This document shows, one piece after another, positions 26,024 through 39,448 of a stretch of 64,000 nucleotides of DNA. The translations under genes were made by a program, and so were the position numbers. The notes beneath the pieces were generated by a model. The model searched no databases. It saw only the letters and a list, made by a program, of their open reading frames with translations, and was not told the DNA's origin. Origin of the DNA: Lysobacterales bacterium (lineage in GTDB: Bacteria > Pseudomonadota > Gammaproteobacteria > Xanthomonadales > Ahniellaceae); contig JACPFU010000033.1 in NCBI GenBank assembly GCA_016182785.1, positions 1-64,000 on the forward strand, given 5' to 3'. Position 1 is the stretch's first letter; each line of letters opens with the position of its first letter.

Positions 26024-27184
26024 TCAGCGCAACCCGGTCTCGTTGCGCGCGATCACCAGGCGCTGGATTTCGCTGGTGCCTTCGTAGATTTCGGTGATCT
26101 TGGCATCGCGGAAATAGCGCTCGAGCGGCATTTCCTTCGAGTAGCCCATGCCGCCGTGGATCTGTAGCGCCTGGTGGGTGATGAACATCGCCGCTTCCGA
26201 CGCGGTCAGCTTCGCGACCGCCGCCTCGGTGCTGAAGCGACCGCCATTGCGGTCCGTTTCGCCCTTTGTCCACGCCGCGCGCAGCGTCAGGATCGTCGCC
26301 GCGTCCAGACGGCACTTCATGTCCGCGATCTTGGCCTGGATCATCTGGAACGATCCGATCGGCTGGCCGAAGCTCTTGCGCTCGCGCACATAGGCCACCG
26401 CCGCCTGATACGCCGCACGCGCCAGGCCCACCGCCTGCGAGGCGATCCCGATACGACCGGCATCGAGCACGCCCATCGCGATCTTGAAGCCCTCGCCTTC
26501 CTGCCCCAGCACCTCGTCGACTTCGGCCACGTAGTCGGTGAACTCGATTTCGCAGGTCGCCGAAGCGCGGATGCCGAGCTTGGGTTCGGTCTTGCCGCGA
26601 TGGAAACCCGGCTTCCGGGTGTCGATCATGAACGCGGTAATGCCCTTGGCGCCCTTGCCCGGTTCGCTCATCGCGAACAGCACGATGTAGCGCGCAACCG
26701 GGCCGGAAGTGATCCAGCTCTTCTTGCCGTTGATCACGAAGCGACCATCCGCCTGCTTCACCGCACGGCACTTCATCGCGGTCGCGTCCGAGCCCGACTG
26801 CGGCTCGGTCAGCGCGAACGCGCCGATCTCGCGGCCTTCGGCGATCGCACGCACGTAGAGCTGCTTCTGCGCCTCCGTGCCGAACTTCAGGATGCCGTTG
26901 CAGAACAGCGAGTTGTTCACCGAGACAATGGTCGAGTGCGCGCAGTCGGCATGCGCGATCTCGATCATCGCCAGCACGTAGGAGATCGGGTCCATGCCGG
27001 CGCCGCCGTACTCGTGCGGCACCTCGATGCCCATCAGCCCGTTCTCGCCGAGCGTGCGAATGTTGGCAAGCGGAAACTCACCGGTCGCATCGTGATGCTC
27101 GGCGCTCGGCGCGATCTTCTCCTGCGCGATGCGACGGGCAACGTCCTGAATGGCCAGTTGTTCTTCGGTGAATGCAAAGTCCAT
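26024..27184 (-). CDS. Short-chain acyl-CoA dehydrogenase
   Basis: A 386-aa FAD enzyme that introduces the alpha-beta double bond in fatty acyl-CoA and passes electrons to electron-transfer flavoprotein. N-terminal helical domain F-T-E-E-Q-L-A-I; the FAD-contacting F-A-L-T-E-P-Q-S-G-S-D-A and I-N-G-K-K-S-W-I-T-S; C-terminal Q-I-H-G-G-M-G-Y-S-K-E and I-Y-E-G-T-S-E-I-Q-R, whose first Glu is the expected catalytic base in butyryl-CoA-type enzymes. Length is normal. It stands alone, with a palindromic regulator gene divergent from it. Chain-length preference (C4-like) is inferred from the C-terminal Glu position. Confidence 0.93.
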   Translation of the reverse strand: MDFAFTEEQLAIQDVARRIAQEKIAPSAEHHDATGEFPLANIRTLGENGLMGIEVPHEYGGAGMDPISYVLAMIEIAHADCAHSTIVSVNNSLFCNGILKFGTEAQKQLYVRAIAEGREIGAFALTEPQSGSDATAMKCRAVKQADGRFVINGKKSWITSGPVARYIVLFAMSEPGKGAKGITAFMIDTRKPGFHRGKTEPKLGIRASATCEIEFTDYVAEVDEVLGQEGEGFKIAMGVLDAGRIGIASQAVGLARAAYQAAVAYVRERKSFGQPIGSFQMIQAKIADMKCRLDAATILTLRAAWTKGETDRNGGRFSTEAAVAKLTASEAAMFITHQALQIHGGMGYSKEMPLERYFRDAKITEIYEGTSEIQRLVIARNETGLR

Positions 27185-27338
27185 GGTCGATCTCGCTCAA
27201 GGTTCGGGATGGGGATTGCGCGTGCGGGCGCCGCTGCAGCCGGTGATTCTAGCGAAGCGGCGCACCGGCACGGGCATGTTCGCCGGCGCGGCCACGATTG
27301 ACCTCTCGCACGCGGCGATCTACCGTGTCGCATCTTTA

Positions 27339-27348
27339 TATCGCGATA
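27339..27348. promoter_or_regulatory. Palindrome at the start of the ArsR-methyltransferase gene
   Basis: TATCGCGATA is a perfect 10-bp palindrome within an AT-rich stretch (TTTATATCGCGATACAACG), ending 11 bases before the ATG at 27360. ArsR-family regulators commonly bind such short AT-rich inverted repeats at their own promoters, so this is a candidate autoregulatory site. No ribosome binding site is visible between it and the ATG. Confidence 0.45.
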
Positions 27349-27359
27349 CAACGATAAAC

Positions 27360-28282
27360 ATGGATCTGACGGATCTCTCCAGCCTGTTCCGGACCCTGTC
27401 CGACGCGACGCGCGTGCGCCTGCTGGTGCTGCTCGAAGCCGAGGAATTGACGGTCGCCGAACTCGCGTCGATCACCCAGCTGGCGCAGCCGCGTGTGTCG
27501 ACGCATCTGGCCAAGCTCAAGGAACTCGATCTGGTGCGCGACCGCCGTGCCGGGGTTTCGGCGTACTACCGCTTCAATGCCGAGATCGACGACCAGCATG
27601 CGCAGCTGTGGCGCACGATGCGCAGTTCGATCGACGACGCCGTACTCGAGGATGACGCGCGTCGCCTGCCCGCGGCGCTGGCGCGGCGCGCCAAGAGCGA
27701 GGGCTGGGCCGACGCGGTCGCCGGCGACATGGAGCGCCACTACTCGCCCGGACGCACCTGGGAAGCGCTGGCGCGCGGCGTGATGCACCTGGTCGAACTC
27801 GGCGATGTGCTCGATGTCGCCTCCGGCGATGGCGTGCTTGCCGAACTGCTGGCTCCGCATGCCAGGACCATTCTCTGCGTCGATGCCGACGAGCGCGTGA
27901 TCAGCGCTGCGCGCGAGCGACTGAAGCCGCTGCGACACGTGCGGGTCGAGCGCGGCGACATGCACGCACTCGACCTGCCCGATGCGAAGTTCGACCTGGT
28001 GCTGCTGATGCATGCCCTGACCTATTCCGAGCAGCCGGCAGTCGCGGTGCGCGAGGCCGCGCGGGTGTTGCGCCCGGGAGGTCGGCTGCTGGCGCTGACA
28101 CTGAACCGGCATGCACACAAGGCGGTCGCCGAGGAGTTCGACCACTGCAATCTCGGCTTCACCGTCGAGGAACTCAAGAAGCTGGCGCGCAAGGCCGGGC
28201 TCGACGTGCTCGATTGCGAGGTCAGCTCGCGCGAGAAGCGCGCCCCGAACTTCGAGGTGCTCACGCTGCTGGCGCGCAAGCC

Positions 28283-28286
<4 letters not shown>
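27360..28286 (+). CDS. ArsR-family regulator fused to a SAM-binding methyltransferase domain
   Basis: A 308-aa two-domain protein. Residues 1-90 are an ArsR winged helix ([26 protein letters not shown]). Residues about 140-270 are a class I methyltransferase domain with V-L-D-V-A-S-G-D-G (motif I), an acidic D-A-D at the end of strand 2, and [11 protein letters not shown]. No metal-binding Cys pair is seen in the helix. The stop overlaps the metH start (ATGA at 28283-28286). The architecture and partner match regulators of methionine/SAM recycling such as SahR, which respond to S-adenosylhomocysteine; that assignment is an inference. Confidence 0.88.
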
Positions 28287-32128
<3,842 letters not shown>

Positions 32129-32229
32129 GACCACCGCGTGCCGCCCCCCGGGGATGGCGTTGGGGGATGCGGGCCACCGATGCGTCTACACCGCGCGCGC
32201 TGGAGCGCATTACCCCGCTTGGAGCAACG

Positions 32230-34548
32230 ATGTATCGAAAGTCCCTTCTCGCCCTGGCCCTCGCGCTCGCACTGCGCAGCGGCCATGCATGCGACCTCAA
32301 TGCCCCGGCCACGGCCCCCGGCGACGCCGAGCAGCTCGTGGACGCAATCGCCAGGCTTGCGCTGGCCAGCGATTGCCAGATCCTGATCGACGACTCGCTC
32401 GCCACTTCCGAACCGGTGCGACTCGCATCGACCGGCACGGTCGATGATGCGCTCACCCTGCTGGCGCTGGAGCGCGAGATCAACTGGCAGCAGGACGAGC
32501 GCGGCGTGATCCAATTGACGCCGAGCAGCCCGGTGCAATCGACGCAGGCCATCGAAGTCTCGGCCGCGGTCAGCGCTCCTGCGGAAGGTCGGGCTACCGA
32601 ACCCGCCCAACGCACCGCAGTCAGCGCCGCCGCAGCACTGGCACCGGCTGCGGTCTCGACGCTCGATGGCGAACGCATTGAACAGGACGTGCTCAAGGAT
32701 CTCTCCGCCTCGCTCGCGCGCATCCCCGGGGTCTACCCGATGGGCAACTTCGACAGCGTCCGCGGCATTGCCAATCCCTCCGCTGCCGACGGCAGCAGCA
32801 CGCAACTGGTGAGCGTCAACGACATCCCGCTTCCCGATGGCACATTCTCCCTGGCCCCGACCTCGATCGAAGGCATGTCCTCGATCGAGCTGTCACGCGA
32901 AGCCAACGGGCTGGCGGCGAGCTATGGCAGCATCGGTGGTGAACTGGCCATGCGCGGACCGGTTCCGTCCGCGGTCTTCGGCGCGCGCTCGATGGTCACT
33001 TCCGGCACCGACGTCGGCGAGTCCGTGCGGGTCGAGCTGTCCGGCGGGTTGGGCGTTCCCGGGCTGCGATCGACGATCCTGGCAAGGAAGCTGGTTTCGG
33101 CGGACGGTCGACAGGCCGAAGCCCGCTTCCTCGACGACCGCATGCTGCTGGCAGGACTGGCGTGGTCATCGCCGGAGTCCCGCCATGAGCTGCGACTGGA
33201 CGCCCTGCAACTCGCTGGAACTGGCGCCAACCTGGCGTCTCCGCAGCTGGAAGTGGATCGCGGCAGGCACCGCGATGTGGAAGGCATGGCAGCGAACTGG
33301 GCCTGGCACCTGGATGACGCGATGACGTTGCACGCCTTGGCGGCTTCGACGGAAGCCGATATTGCAGGCGTCACGATTTCCACCAGCGACCCCGCGCCAA
33401 CCACCGACACTGCCCATCGCCTGCTGTTGCGGAACGCCCAACTGCGGCTCGACTGGCAGCCCGTCGAGGACTGGACCATCGCCATCGGCCACGAGCAGTC
33501 GTTGCGCGGCCTGCACATGTTCTCGGTATCGGACCTGGAGATCCTGGAGGACGAGGAGTTCTGGGTGGACGATGAGGTGCAGCTGTTGCCCACTCAGCCC
33601 GGCCAGCCCGCATCCATCTCCTGGCGGACGCGAAACGCACTGGAGACGTCGCTGAAGCAGAGTTTTCTCGACTTCGCGTGGCTGAACGGCCCCTGGGGCG
33701 CCGGCGGCTCCCTCCGCCAGATCGATGTACGGACGCCGACCACGACCCGGGTTCGCAACCTGCAGGTCTCGAACTGCACGACCAACCAACCCGGCCTCGA
33801 CTGCGCCGAAGCGCTCGGCATCACGCTGGGCGAGGAAGGCAACGCGCGCGATGGCGAGCGTCTTGGCGGGCAGCTCTGGCTGCGCCGCGAACTGCCCCGG
33901 AACCAGTGGCTCTCCCTGACCGCCAGCAACTCGATCACCGCACCCTGGTCGGTCACCGGCGACCTGCCGGCGCCGGCCGCGTTCAGCCTGCGCAATCTGG
34001 CCATCGGCTATGGCATCGCGAACGATGCGCATGACGCCCGCGTCTCGCTGTTCACCGGCCGGCTACCGGATGCCGTGGTCGGTGGGCAGGCATTGCAGGA
34101 AGGCACGCTGCGGGTGGCGGGTGCCGAGTTCGAGTATGCCTACCGACCCACGCAGGCGATCGAACTGTGGGCGAATGCGACGCTGCTCGAGACCGAGGCC
34201 GGATTCGCCGGCATCCACTACGATGCCGCGGGCGCTCCGCGATGGATGGCCAGCATCGGCGGCGCCTATGCCTTCGACAGCGGCTGGTTCGCAAGCGCCA
34301 ATGCGTCGCTTGCGGACGCGGCATGGGCACGCCGCGGCTTCAGCCAGCCCGCGCCGATCCGACTGCCCTCGCGCGAACTGCTGGACCTGCGCGTAGGCTA
34401 CCGTACCGATCACTGGTCGGCTTCGCTGTGGGGCAGCAACCTGCTGGACGACGAGATCATCCTCAGCGCAACCGGAACGACCAACCTGTCGTGGTTGCAG
34501 ATGGGTTCCGGGCGCCAGGTCGGCGTCGATGTCGAGTGGCGCTACTGA
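32230..34548 (+). CDS. TonB-dependent receptor with N-terminal STN domain
   Basis: A 772-aa outer-membrane protein. A signal peptide (M-Y-R-K-S-L-L-A-L-A-L, cleavage near G-H-A) precedes an STN domain at about residues 30-95 (A-I-A-R-L-A-L-A-S-D-C-Q-I-L-I-D-D and T-V-D-D-A-L-T-L-L-A). After a proline/alanine linker comes the plug (I-P-G-V-Y near residue 170, L-V-S-V-N-D-I-P-L). The rest is a beta-barrel ending in an aromatic residue (W-R-Y). STN domains usually signal to a FecR-type anti-sigma factor, but no fecI/fecR pair is adjacent. GGAG lies five bases before the ATG. The ligand is not predictable. Confidence 0.88.
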   Translation: MYRKSLLALALALALRSGHACDLNAPATAPGDAEQLVDAIARLALASDCQILIDDSLATSEPVRLASTGTVDDALTLLALEREINWQQDERGVIQLTPSSPVQSTQAIEVSAAVSAPAEGRATEPAQRTAVSAAAALAPAAVSTLDGERIEQDVLKDLSASLARIPGVYPMGNFDSVRGIANPSAADGSSTQLVSVNDIPLPDGTFSLAPTSIEGMSSIELSREANGLAASYGSIGGELAMRGPVPSAVFGARSMVTSGTDVGESVRVELSGGLGVPGLRSTILARKLVSADGRQAEARFLDDRMLLAGLAWSSPESRHELRLDALQLAGTGANLASPQLEVDRGRHRDVEGMAANWAWHLDDAMTLHALAASTEADIAGVTISTSDPAPTTDTAHRLLLRNAQLRLDWQPVEDWTIAIGHEQSLRGLHMFSVSDLEILEDEEFWVDDEVQLLPTQPGQPASISWRTRNALETSLKQSFLDFAWLNGPWGAGGSLRQIDVRTPTTTRVRNLQVSNCTTNQPGLDCAEALGITLGEEGNARDGERLGGQLWLRRELPRNQWLSLTASNSITAPWSVTGDLPAPAAFSLRNLAIGYGIANDAHDARVSLFTGRLPDAVVGGQALQEGTLRVAGAEFEYAYRPTQAIELWANATLLETEAGFAGIHYDAAGAPRWMASIGGAYAFDSGWFASANASLADAAWARRGFSQPAPIRLPSRELLDLRVGYRTDHWSASLWGSNLLDDEIILSATGTTNLSWLQMGSGRQVGVDVEWRY

Positions 34549-34558
34549 GTTCCGACGT

Positions 34559-34592
34559 GCGGCGGGCGGTGCATTGCGCCGCCGCTCGCCGC
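34559..34592. terminator. Imperfect GC-rich hairpin between convergent genes
   Basis: GCGGCGGGCGG pairs imperfectly with CCGCCGCTCGCCGC across a short loop in the 66-base gap between the TonB receptor gene and the beta-propeller gene. It is a plausible shared terminator, without a T-run. Confidence 0.35.
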
Positions 34593-34614
34593 AGTCCCCA
34601 TCGGGCCGACGTGC

Positions 34615-35931
34615 TCAGTCGAAGCCATCGGCGAAGATCGCGCTGAGCACGCTTTCCTCGATGGCGACGAAGACATCGGGATTGCTGTTGCTGTCGCCAG
34701 GATCAAGGTTGGAGGCGGCGGAGTCGAAGGCAACGACGTCGCCGCTGTCGCTGAGGTCGATCAGCGTGCCGGAAGCGCCGTTGCCGTCCGCGTTCGCGGG
34801 AGTGCTGCTGAGTCGGAAGTAGGTGCCGTCACTGCCGCGGCGCAGCCAGGCCTGCTGTGCGACGCCGCCGACGCTGCTGGCGCAGTTCATCGCGATGTCG
34901 CCATCGTCGCTGACACGCGGTTCGGCGCAGGATGCCGCCGTCGGTGGCGCCGGGATGCTGGTCGTGGTGTTGCTCTGGCGGTCGCGCAGGAAGATGCGGC
35001 TGCTGCCGATGCCAGCGCCGGTCTGGAACGAACGGAACGCGACATAGCGGGCATTGGTCGAGATCGAGGGCTGGTCGGCTGCGGCGCTGAACGGCGTGCC
35101 GTTGCTGAAACGGCTCAGCAAGGTGGTCGCGCCCACGCTGCGGTCGCGCAGGTACACATCCTCGATCGTGCCCGGGTTGGCGCCATCCAAGGTCGCGTCG
35201 GCGGCGAATACCACGTAGCGTCCATCGCTCGAAATCGCGTTGTTCGACAACGCCCGGCTCCAGCCCGCGATCTGCAGTTCGTTCGAGTCGACGCTGATGC
35301 GCTCGGTCGGACCGAGCATGCCGCCATCGACTTCGACGAGGAAGATGTCCGGTGCGGCGTTGCTGTCACCGGCAACCAGGTTGGCGGCATCCGACCAGAA
35401 CGCGACGAAGCGCCCGTCCGCCGACATCGACGCGTGACGCGAAGCGCCATTCGGCGCCGCGCCGCCCAAGCCACGGCTGACCAGCAGCGTGTCGAACCCG
35501 ATCTCGTCCTGCGGCAATGCGATCTGCAGGCTGACGTAGACATCGCTCCAGCTGCCCTGAGTGCCACCGAGATTGGTCGCGAGCGTCTCGAAGGCAACCA
35601 CGCTGCCGCTGTTCGACGCCGACGGCGCAAACGTGTTGCCATTGCCGAGCCCGGCCATCGCCAGCACCAGCGACAGCGCCGGTGGCGTCGCCGCGGCCAG
35701 GTCCGCGCGATAGAGATTGAGCGCACCGTTCGCAATCGCGCCCAGGTTGTTCGAGGTCGAGACGAAGAAGATGAAGCGCCCATCTCCCGACACCGCCGGA
35801 TCGCGCGTGCCCGCCACCGGCTCTGCGCTCGTCACCGGATTCAGGATTCGCCCGGCCAGGATCGGGTCTGCACCCGCGCCCAGGCCCCACCCCAGCAACA
35901 ACGCACCCACACACGCTCTCGCAGCCAGCAT
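34615..35931 (-). CDS. Secreted PD40/TolB-like beta-propeller protein
   Basis: A 438-aa exported protein. The N-terminal signal peptide (A-A-R-A-C-V-G-A-L-L-L-G-W-G, cleavage near A-G-A) is followed by repeated blades of the WD40-like PD40 type: S-G-D-G-R-F-I-F-F-V-S, S-A-D-G-R-F-V-A-F-W-S, S-S-D-G-R-Y-V-V-F-A-A, S-T-N-A-R-Y-V-A-F-R-S and S-D-S-G-D-V-V-A-F-D-S, each followed by a D-[IV]-[FY]-[LV] strand. The last residues are I-F-A-D-G-F-D, a C-terminal motif shared with two other secreted proteins in this window. Enzymatic residues are not evident; a binding or scaffold role is likely. Confidence 0.8.
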   Translation of the reverse strand: MLAARACVGALLLGWGLGAGADPILAGRILNPVTSAEPVAGTRDPAVSGDGRFIFFVSTSNNLGAIANGALNLYRADLAAATPPALSLVLAMAGLGNGNTFAPSASNSGSVVAFETLATNLGGTQGSWSDVYVSLQIALPQDEIGFDTLLVSRGLGGAAPNGASRHASMSADGRFVAFWSDAANLVAGDSNAAPDIFLVEVDGGMLGPTERISVDSNELQIAGWSRALSNNAISSDGRYVVFAADATLDGANPGTIEDVYLRDRSVGATTLLSRFSNGTPFSAAADQPSISTNARYVAFRSFQTGAGIGSSRIFLRDRQSNTTTSIPAPPTAASCAEPRVSDDGDIAMNCASSVGGVAQQAWLRRGSDGTYFRLSSTPANADGNGASGTLIDLSDSGDVVAFDSAASNLDPGDSNSNPDVFVAIEESVLSAIFADGFD

Positions 35932-36002
35932 CGCAATCTCCCATCGACTGCGCGCTGTCTACGCGAAACGGCGGCGAGAACCGTCACCCGCCGCGCGCCG
36001 GT

Positions 36003-37271
36003 TCACCTGCCGGCGGCGACATCGCTCGGGCTGGCCGTGCTGCGGACGGTGGCGGCGGTCTCGAAGCCATCGCCGAACAGCGTCCCGATCGCTTCGAGGT
36101 TGGGGTACGCGGAGCCATCGCGCAGTTGCGACAGGGTCCAGAACATCATGCCCTTCATGCCGTGCTGGCCGACGTAGGCGGACTTCGCGACCATCGAGCG
36201 CGGCGTTTCGTAGAAGATCAGGCTGACGTCGGCAGTGGTCGCGCAGTTGCTCCAGAGCACGCAGTAGAGATCATCGACCGTGACCTGGACCGAGGTCGAT
36301 GCGGTCCGCCAATACGACATCTTCTGGGCCTCGTCCCACACCTCGGTGAAGGCACCCGGGTGCTCGGCCAGCGTCTCGCTGAGCCACGACTGGGTGACCG
36401 CGTTGTCGGACGCGAGACCTTCCCACTCGCCGGCCGCAGCGCCGCTGCCATCGCTGGAGTACGGAATGACCGGAGCGAGGTGGTCGGAATTGCTGTCGCC
36501 CCACACCAGACCGAAGCCGCCCACGCCCATCACCAGCTTGCTCGCCGGCACGCCGGCAGCCAGCCAGCGCCCGCGCACGGTGTCGATCGAGTTGCTGTTG
36601 GCGCCGACCACATAGAGCGGCGTCAGCGGCGAAGGCAGCGTCCAGCCGCCCCACTGCGGCACCGCGATGTAGGTCATCGGCATGAACGCATCGACCGCCG
36701 CTGCAGCCGGAGCGAGGCCGACGGCGTCGTCACCGACGAAAGAGGTCGGGATGGTGATGACCGCCTGCGGCCAGGCCGTGCGCAGCGCCTGCGCGAGGCG
36801 AACGAGCGAGGCATAGTCGACACCGTTCTCCCAGTCCAGATCGACCCCGGTACAGCCAAGCGGCTGCACCACGGCCTTGATGTTGGCCGCGAACGCGGCG
36901 ACGTTGGCGGGCGTGGTTGCGTTGTTCCAGACATTGCCCGGGTTCGACCCGTCCCCCCCGAGCATGCAGGTGACGACGCGACCGGCAGCGTTGCCTGCAG
37001 CCGAATACGCCGTAGCAGCGGATGCGAAGGCGGCATCGCCATACCAATTCGGCGGGGCGACGGTGAAGTTGCCCGGCGGCCCCTCCTCCGGCAGCAGGTA
37101 TCCGATGATCAGATGCGTGATCGAGTTCCACGGAACCGCGGCAGGAGGCACCTCGGACCACTGGTACAGCGGGTGGTATGCGGCCACCCAGGGCCCGGCC
37201 TTGGCCACGGGTGCCACGGTCGCCAGTGCGAGCGCGAAAGAAAAGAACGAGGCCAGGCTGGGTCGTGTCAC
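36003..37271 (-). CDS. Secreted glycoside hydrolase family 18 (chitinase-like)
   Basis: A 422-aa exported hydrolase. The signal peptide ends near V-A-K-A. The (beta/alpha)8 barrel carries the GH18 catalytic strand G-V-D-L-D-W-E with Asp144, Asp146 and the acid Glu148. The first Asp of the usual DxxDxDxE is a Thr here, which is tolerated in some members. Other barrel strands: T-H-L-I-I-G-Y, M-P-M-T-Y-I, L-V-M-G-V-G-G-F-G and M-M-F-W-T-L. Substrate is probably chitin or a related GlcNAc polymer. The motif L-F-G-D-G-F-E lies 19 residues before the C-terminus, where related proteins end, so the tail may be a recent extension. Confidence 0.88.
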   Translation of the reverse strand: MTRPSLASFFSFALALATVAPVAKAGPWVAAYHPLYQWSEVPPAAVPWNSITHLIIGYLLPEEGPPGNFTVAPPNWYGDAAFASAATAYSAAGNAAGRVVTCMLGGDGSNPGNVWNNATTPANVAAFAANIKAVVQPLGCTGVDLDWENGVDYASLVRLAQALRTAWPQAVITIPTSFVGDDAVGLAPAAAAVDAFMPMTYIAVPQWGGWTLPSPLTPLYVVGANSNSIDTVRGRWLAAGVPASKLVMGVGGFGLVWGDSNSDHLAPVIPYSSDGSGAAAGEWEGLASDNAVTQSWLSETLAEHPGAFTEVWDEAQKMSYWRTASTSVQVTVDDLYCVLWSNCATTADVSLIFYETPRSMVAKSAYVGQHGMKGMMFWTLSQLRDGSAYPNLEAIGTLFGDGFETAATVRSTASPSDVAAGR

Positions 37272-37388
37272 GGTAGTCCCTATCGAATGCGGCGGGGCAT
37301 CCTAGCCACGCCCACGCGCACAGCGCTGAGACTGCGGTCACGGCGGCGGGAGGTCTCGTGCTGCACGCGCCCCGGGGGCGCGGAAGCG

Positions 37389-38450
37389 TCAGGGTGACGT
37401 CGACTCCATCGCGCGCAGTAACGCCGCTTGCTCGGCCGCCACCATGCGCAGGGCGCGCAGTCCTTCGTCGGCACGCTTGCGCCAACCCGGGCCGCGATTG
37501 CGCGCGTCATGCCACGCTTCGATCAGCGGATCGATGTCATTGTTCGCGAAGTACTCGACGAGCGACGCAACCTGCGCCACATCCTTGGCGATCTTGGCGC
37601 GATAGGCGCCGCTGCGTTCGCCGACCACAAGCAGTTTGTGGATGGCATAGCGCGCCGGCGCCGGAAGGCTGACGACGACGCAGCGACCGGCAGGATCGAA
37701 CAGGGTCGCCTGTTCAATGCCTTCGAGCGAAAACTCCATGAATCTCAATGGCTGCAGCGCGACGTCGAGGTGCTCAACCTCGATCGGGTCATCACTGCGG
37801 CCGGTCTTCGGTGTCAGGAAGTCGACCTGGAACTCGGGCTCATCCTGCTTGCGGTAGCTCGCACCTGCGCGTCCGCGGTACTGCACCAAGGGCAGGAAGC
37901 CACTGTCCATCGTCGTCAACGCCGCGTGCGGCGTAGCATCGACATCGGCGGGCAGCGCAATCGACACATTGCGACCCGCATGCGCGAAATCGACATCGGC
38001 GGTCTGGTCGGAACCAACCCACTGCAGTCCCAACTGGTTCGCGTAAGCGAGGAAGGCGTGGGTGCCGACGAGTACACCACCGGCGCGGAAGAAGCCGAAC
38101 TCGTTGAGGCGCAGGATGACCGACAGGTGCTTGCGCTGCACGGTGGTGTTGCCCAGTGATGCGGCACTCTTAGCCAGCGGCTTCAGCGCCGCGATCGGCG
38201 CGTTGGCCCTGGCGCGCTCGACCAACGCACGCACTTCAGCCGAATCGGGCCCAACATAGATCTGTCGGATTCGCTGGTCAGGCTCGCGGAACGCGAAGTA
38301 CCAATGGCGGCTGCCACGCACGGTCTTGGTTGCGAAGCTCCCCTGCAGATGCGACACATCCCGCGCCAACTCCAGCGCCAATGCCGCCGCATGCACCTGC
38401 GCATACGCCGTCGACGCCGACACCGGAAGCTCGCGATGGAACCTGGCCAT
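37389..38450 (-). CDS. Nucleotidyltransferase-fold protein, GSU2403 family
   Basis: A 353-aa protein matching by pattern the GSU2403/NTP_transf_8 family. An N-terminal helical region of about 110 residues precedes the nucleotidyltransferase core with V-G-T-H-A-F-L-A-Y near residue 125 and T-A-D-V-D-F-A near residue 150, which supplies the paired acidic residues. The C-terminal part (H-K-L-L-V-V-G-E-R) resembles AbiEii-like enzymes. The substrate of the family is unknown; relatives are found in accessory and defence-associated loci. No ribosome binding site precedes the ATG, and a -10-like TATAAC lies only five bases upstream, so the mRNA may be leaderless. A palindrome covers the promoter. 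Confidence 0.8.
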   Translation of the reverse strand: MARFHRELPVSASTAYAQVHAAALALELARDVSHLQGSFATKTVRGSRHWYFAFREPDQRIRQIYVGPDSAEVRALVERARANAPIAALKPLAKSAASLGNTTVQRKHLSVILRLNEFGFFRAGGVLVGTHAFLAYANQLGLQWVGSDQTADVDFAHAGRNVSIALPADVDATPHAALTTMDSGFLPLVQYRGRAGASYRKQDEPEFQVDFLTPKTGRSDDPIEVEHLDVALQPLRFMEFSLEGIEQATLFDPAGRCVVVSLPAPARYAIHKLLVVGERSGAYRAKIAKDVAQVASLVEYFANNDIDPLIEAWHDARNRGPGWRKRADEGLRALRMVAAEQAALLRAMESTSP

Positions 38451-38457
38451 GGCGCGT

Positions 38458-38485
38458 TATACAACAATATTAGTCTTGTTGTATA
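38458..38485 (-). promoter_or_regulatory. Palindromic promoter/operator of the nucleotidyltransferase gene
   Basis: TATACAACAA-TATTAGTC-TTGTTGTATA is a perfect 10-bp-arm inverted repeat in an AT-rich island. On the minus strand its last bases form TATAAC, a good -10 box, five bases before the ATG at 38450. A bound repressor would cover the promoter, consistent with self-regulation or a small regulator elsewhere. Confidence 0.55.
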
Positions 38486-38520
38486 GCAATGATTTGAACG
38501 GTCCGCGCATCAATCCCCGT

Positions 38521-39192
38521 TCAAGGTGCCGCCCGGAAGATCGCGTTGCCGTGAACAACACAAAGCGCCGCGAAGTTTCGATTGGGACTGGTTTTCACAA
38601 CGCCGATGCCACGCTCTCCGTCCCTGCCATTCGATGTCTGGACCGCCAGGTAGGTCGTTCCGTCGAAGACGAATGGAACAACTTGGCTGTAGCGCACTGG
38701 AAATGCAGACGTCGATCCGTCCGCCTTGTTGATGATCAGCTCGGCGCCATCGCTGCGTTGCGAAAACAGCGGACAGTCCTGGACCTCGGGGCGCAACCTG
38801 TCCAATTGACAAGGCAGGAGCCAATTGCCGTCAAGATCGGGGTCGCGAGCGACAAACGACGTCGATGACGCACCGTGCTGGACAAGTATCACTGAACCCC
38901 ACAGATACCGTGCCGTCAAGTCGGACAACAGAACCCGATCGACCATGCCATCGTTGTCGAAATCGAAGATCGCCTCCTTCTGCCAGTGAATCGTTGCGCT
39001 GCCACGAACAATGACTTCCGAGCTGGGCACCCACGGTGATGGAATCAAGTTCGACTCCGCTTCGTCTGGATACAGCTCAAGTTCACGATGCGGGGCCTGC
39101 GGCCACAAGGTGCGCCTCACAAAATCGCATGCATCGGCCCGGACGGCATCTGAGGCCAGCATCAATGCAAGCGCGATGAAAAATGTCTTCAT
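38521..39192 (-). CDS. Exported protein with EF-hand-like loop, function unknown
   Basis: A 223-aa predicted secreted protein. ATG 39192 begins a clear signal peptide (M-K-T-F-F-I-A-L-A-L-M-L-A-S, cleavage near V-R-A). The mature part contains F-D-F-D-N-D-G-M-V-D-R at about residue 70, which has the spacing of a calcium-binding EF-hand or FG-GAP loop, and a second D-P-D-L-D-G-N-W. Several cysteines (C-D-F near the N-terminus, C-Q-L, C-P-L, C-V-V) suggest disulfides. No family was recognised. Confidence 0.65.
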   Translation of the reverse strand: MKTFFIALALMLASDAVRADACDFVRRTLWPQAPHRELELYPDEAESNLIPSPWVPSSEVIVRGSATIHWQKEAIFDFDNDGMVDRVLLSDLTARYLWGSVILVQHGASSTSFVARDPDLDGNWLLPCQLDRLRPEVQDCPLFSQRSDGAELIINKADGSTSAFPVRYSQVVPFVFDGTTYLAVQTSNGRDGERGIGVVKTSPNRNFAALCVVHGNAIFRAAP

Positions 39193-39448
39193 ATCTGGGA
39201 ATCCAGTCTTCAATGCCGCTGCAATGCGACGGCATGTTGATGATATGGCCCGAAGCGCGAGCGTGCTCTGGCCCACTTGAGCCAAGGGACCGCCGAATTG
39301 ATTGTGCGGCGAGCGATTACCGCGTGTTCCAAGAAGAGGCAGACTTTCGTTCCCCCGCCTGCATCCGCCACAACGCAGCGTAGGGACCGCACACAGACGA
39401 TCCCAAGGGCGTGCCTGAAGCCGCGCCGCAGGCATTCAGCCAGGAGTC

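Noticed and set aside
27301-27360. A cobalamin or SAM riboswitch before the metH operon
   Set aside because: The leader is too short and shows only a 10-bp palindrome; no riboswitch-like helices could be drawn.
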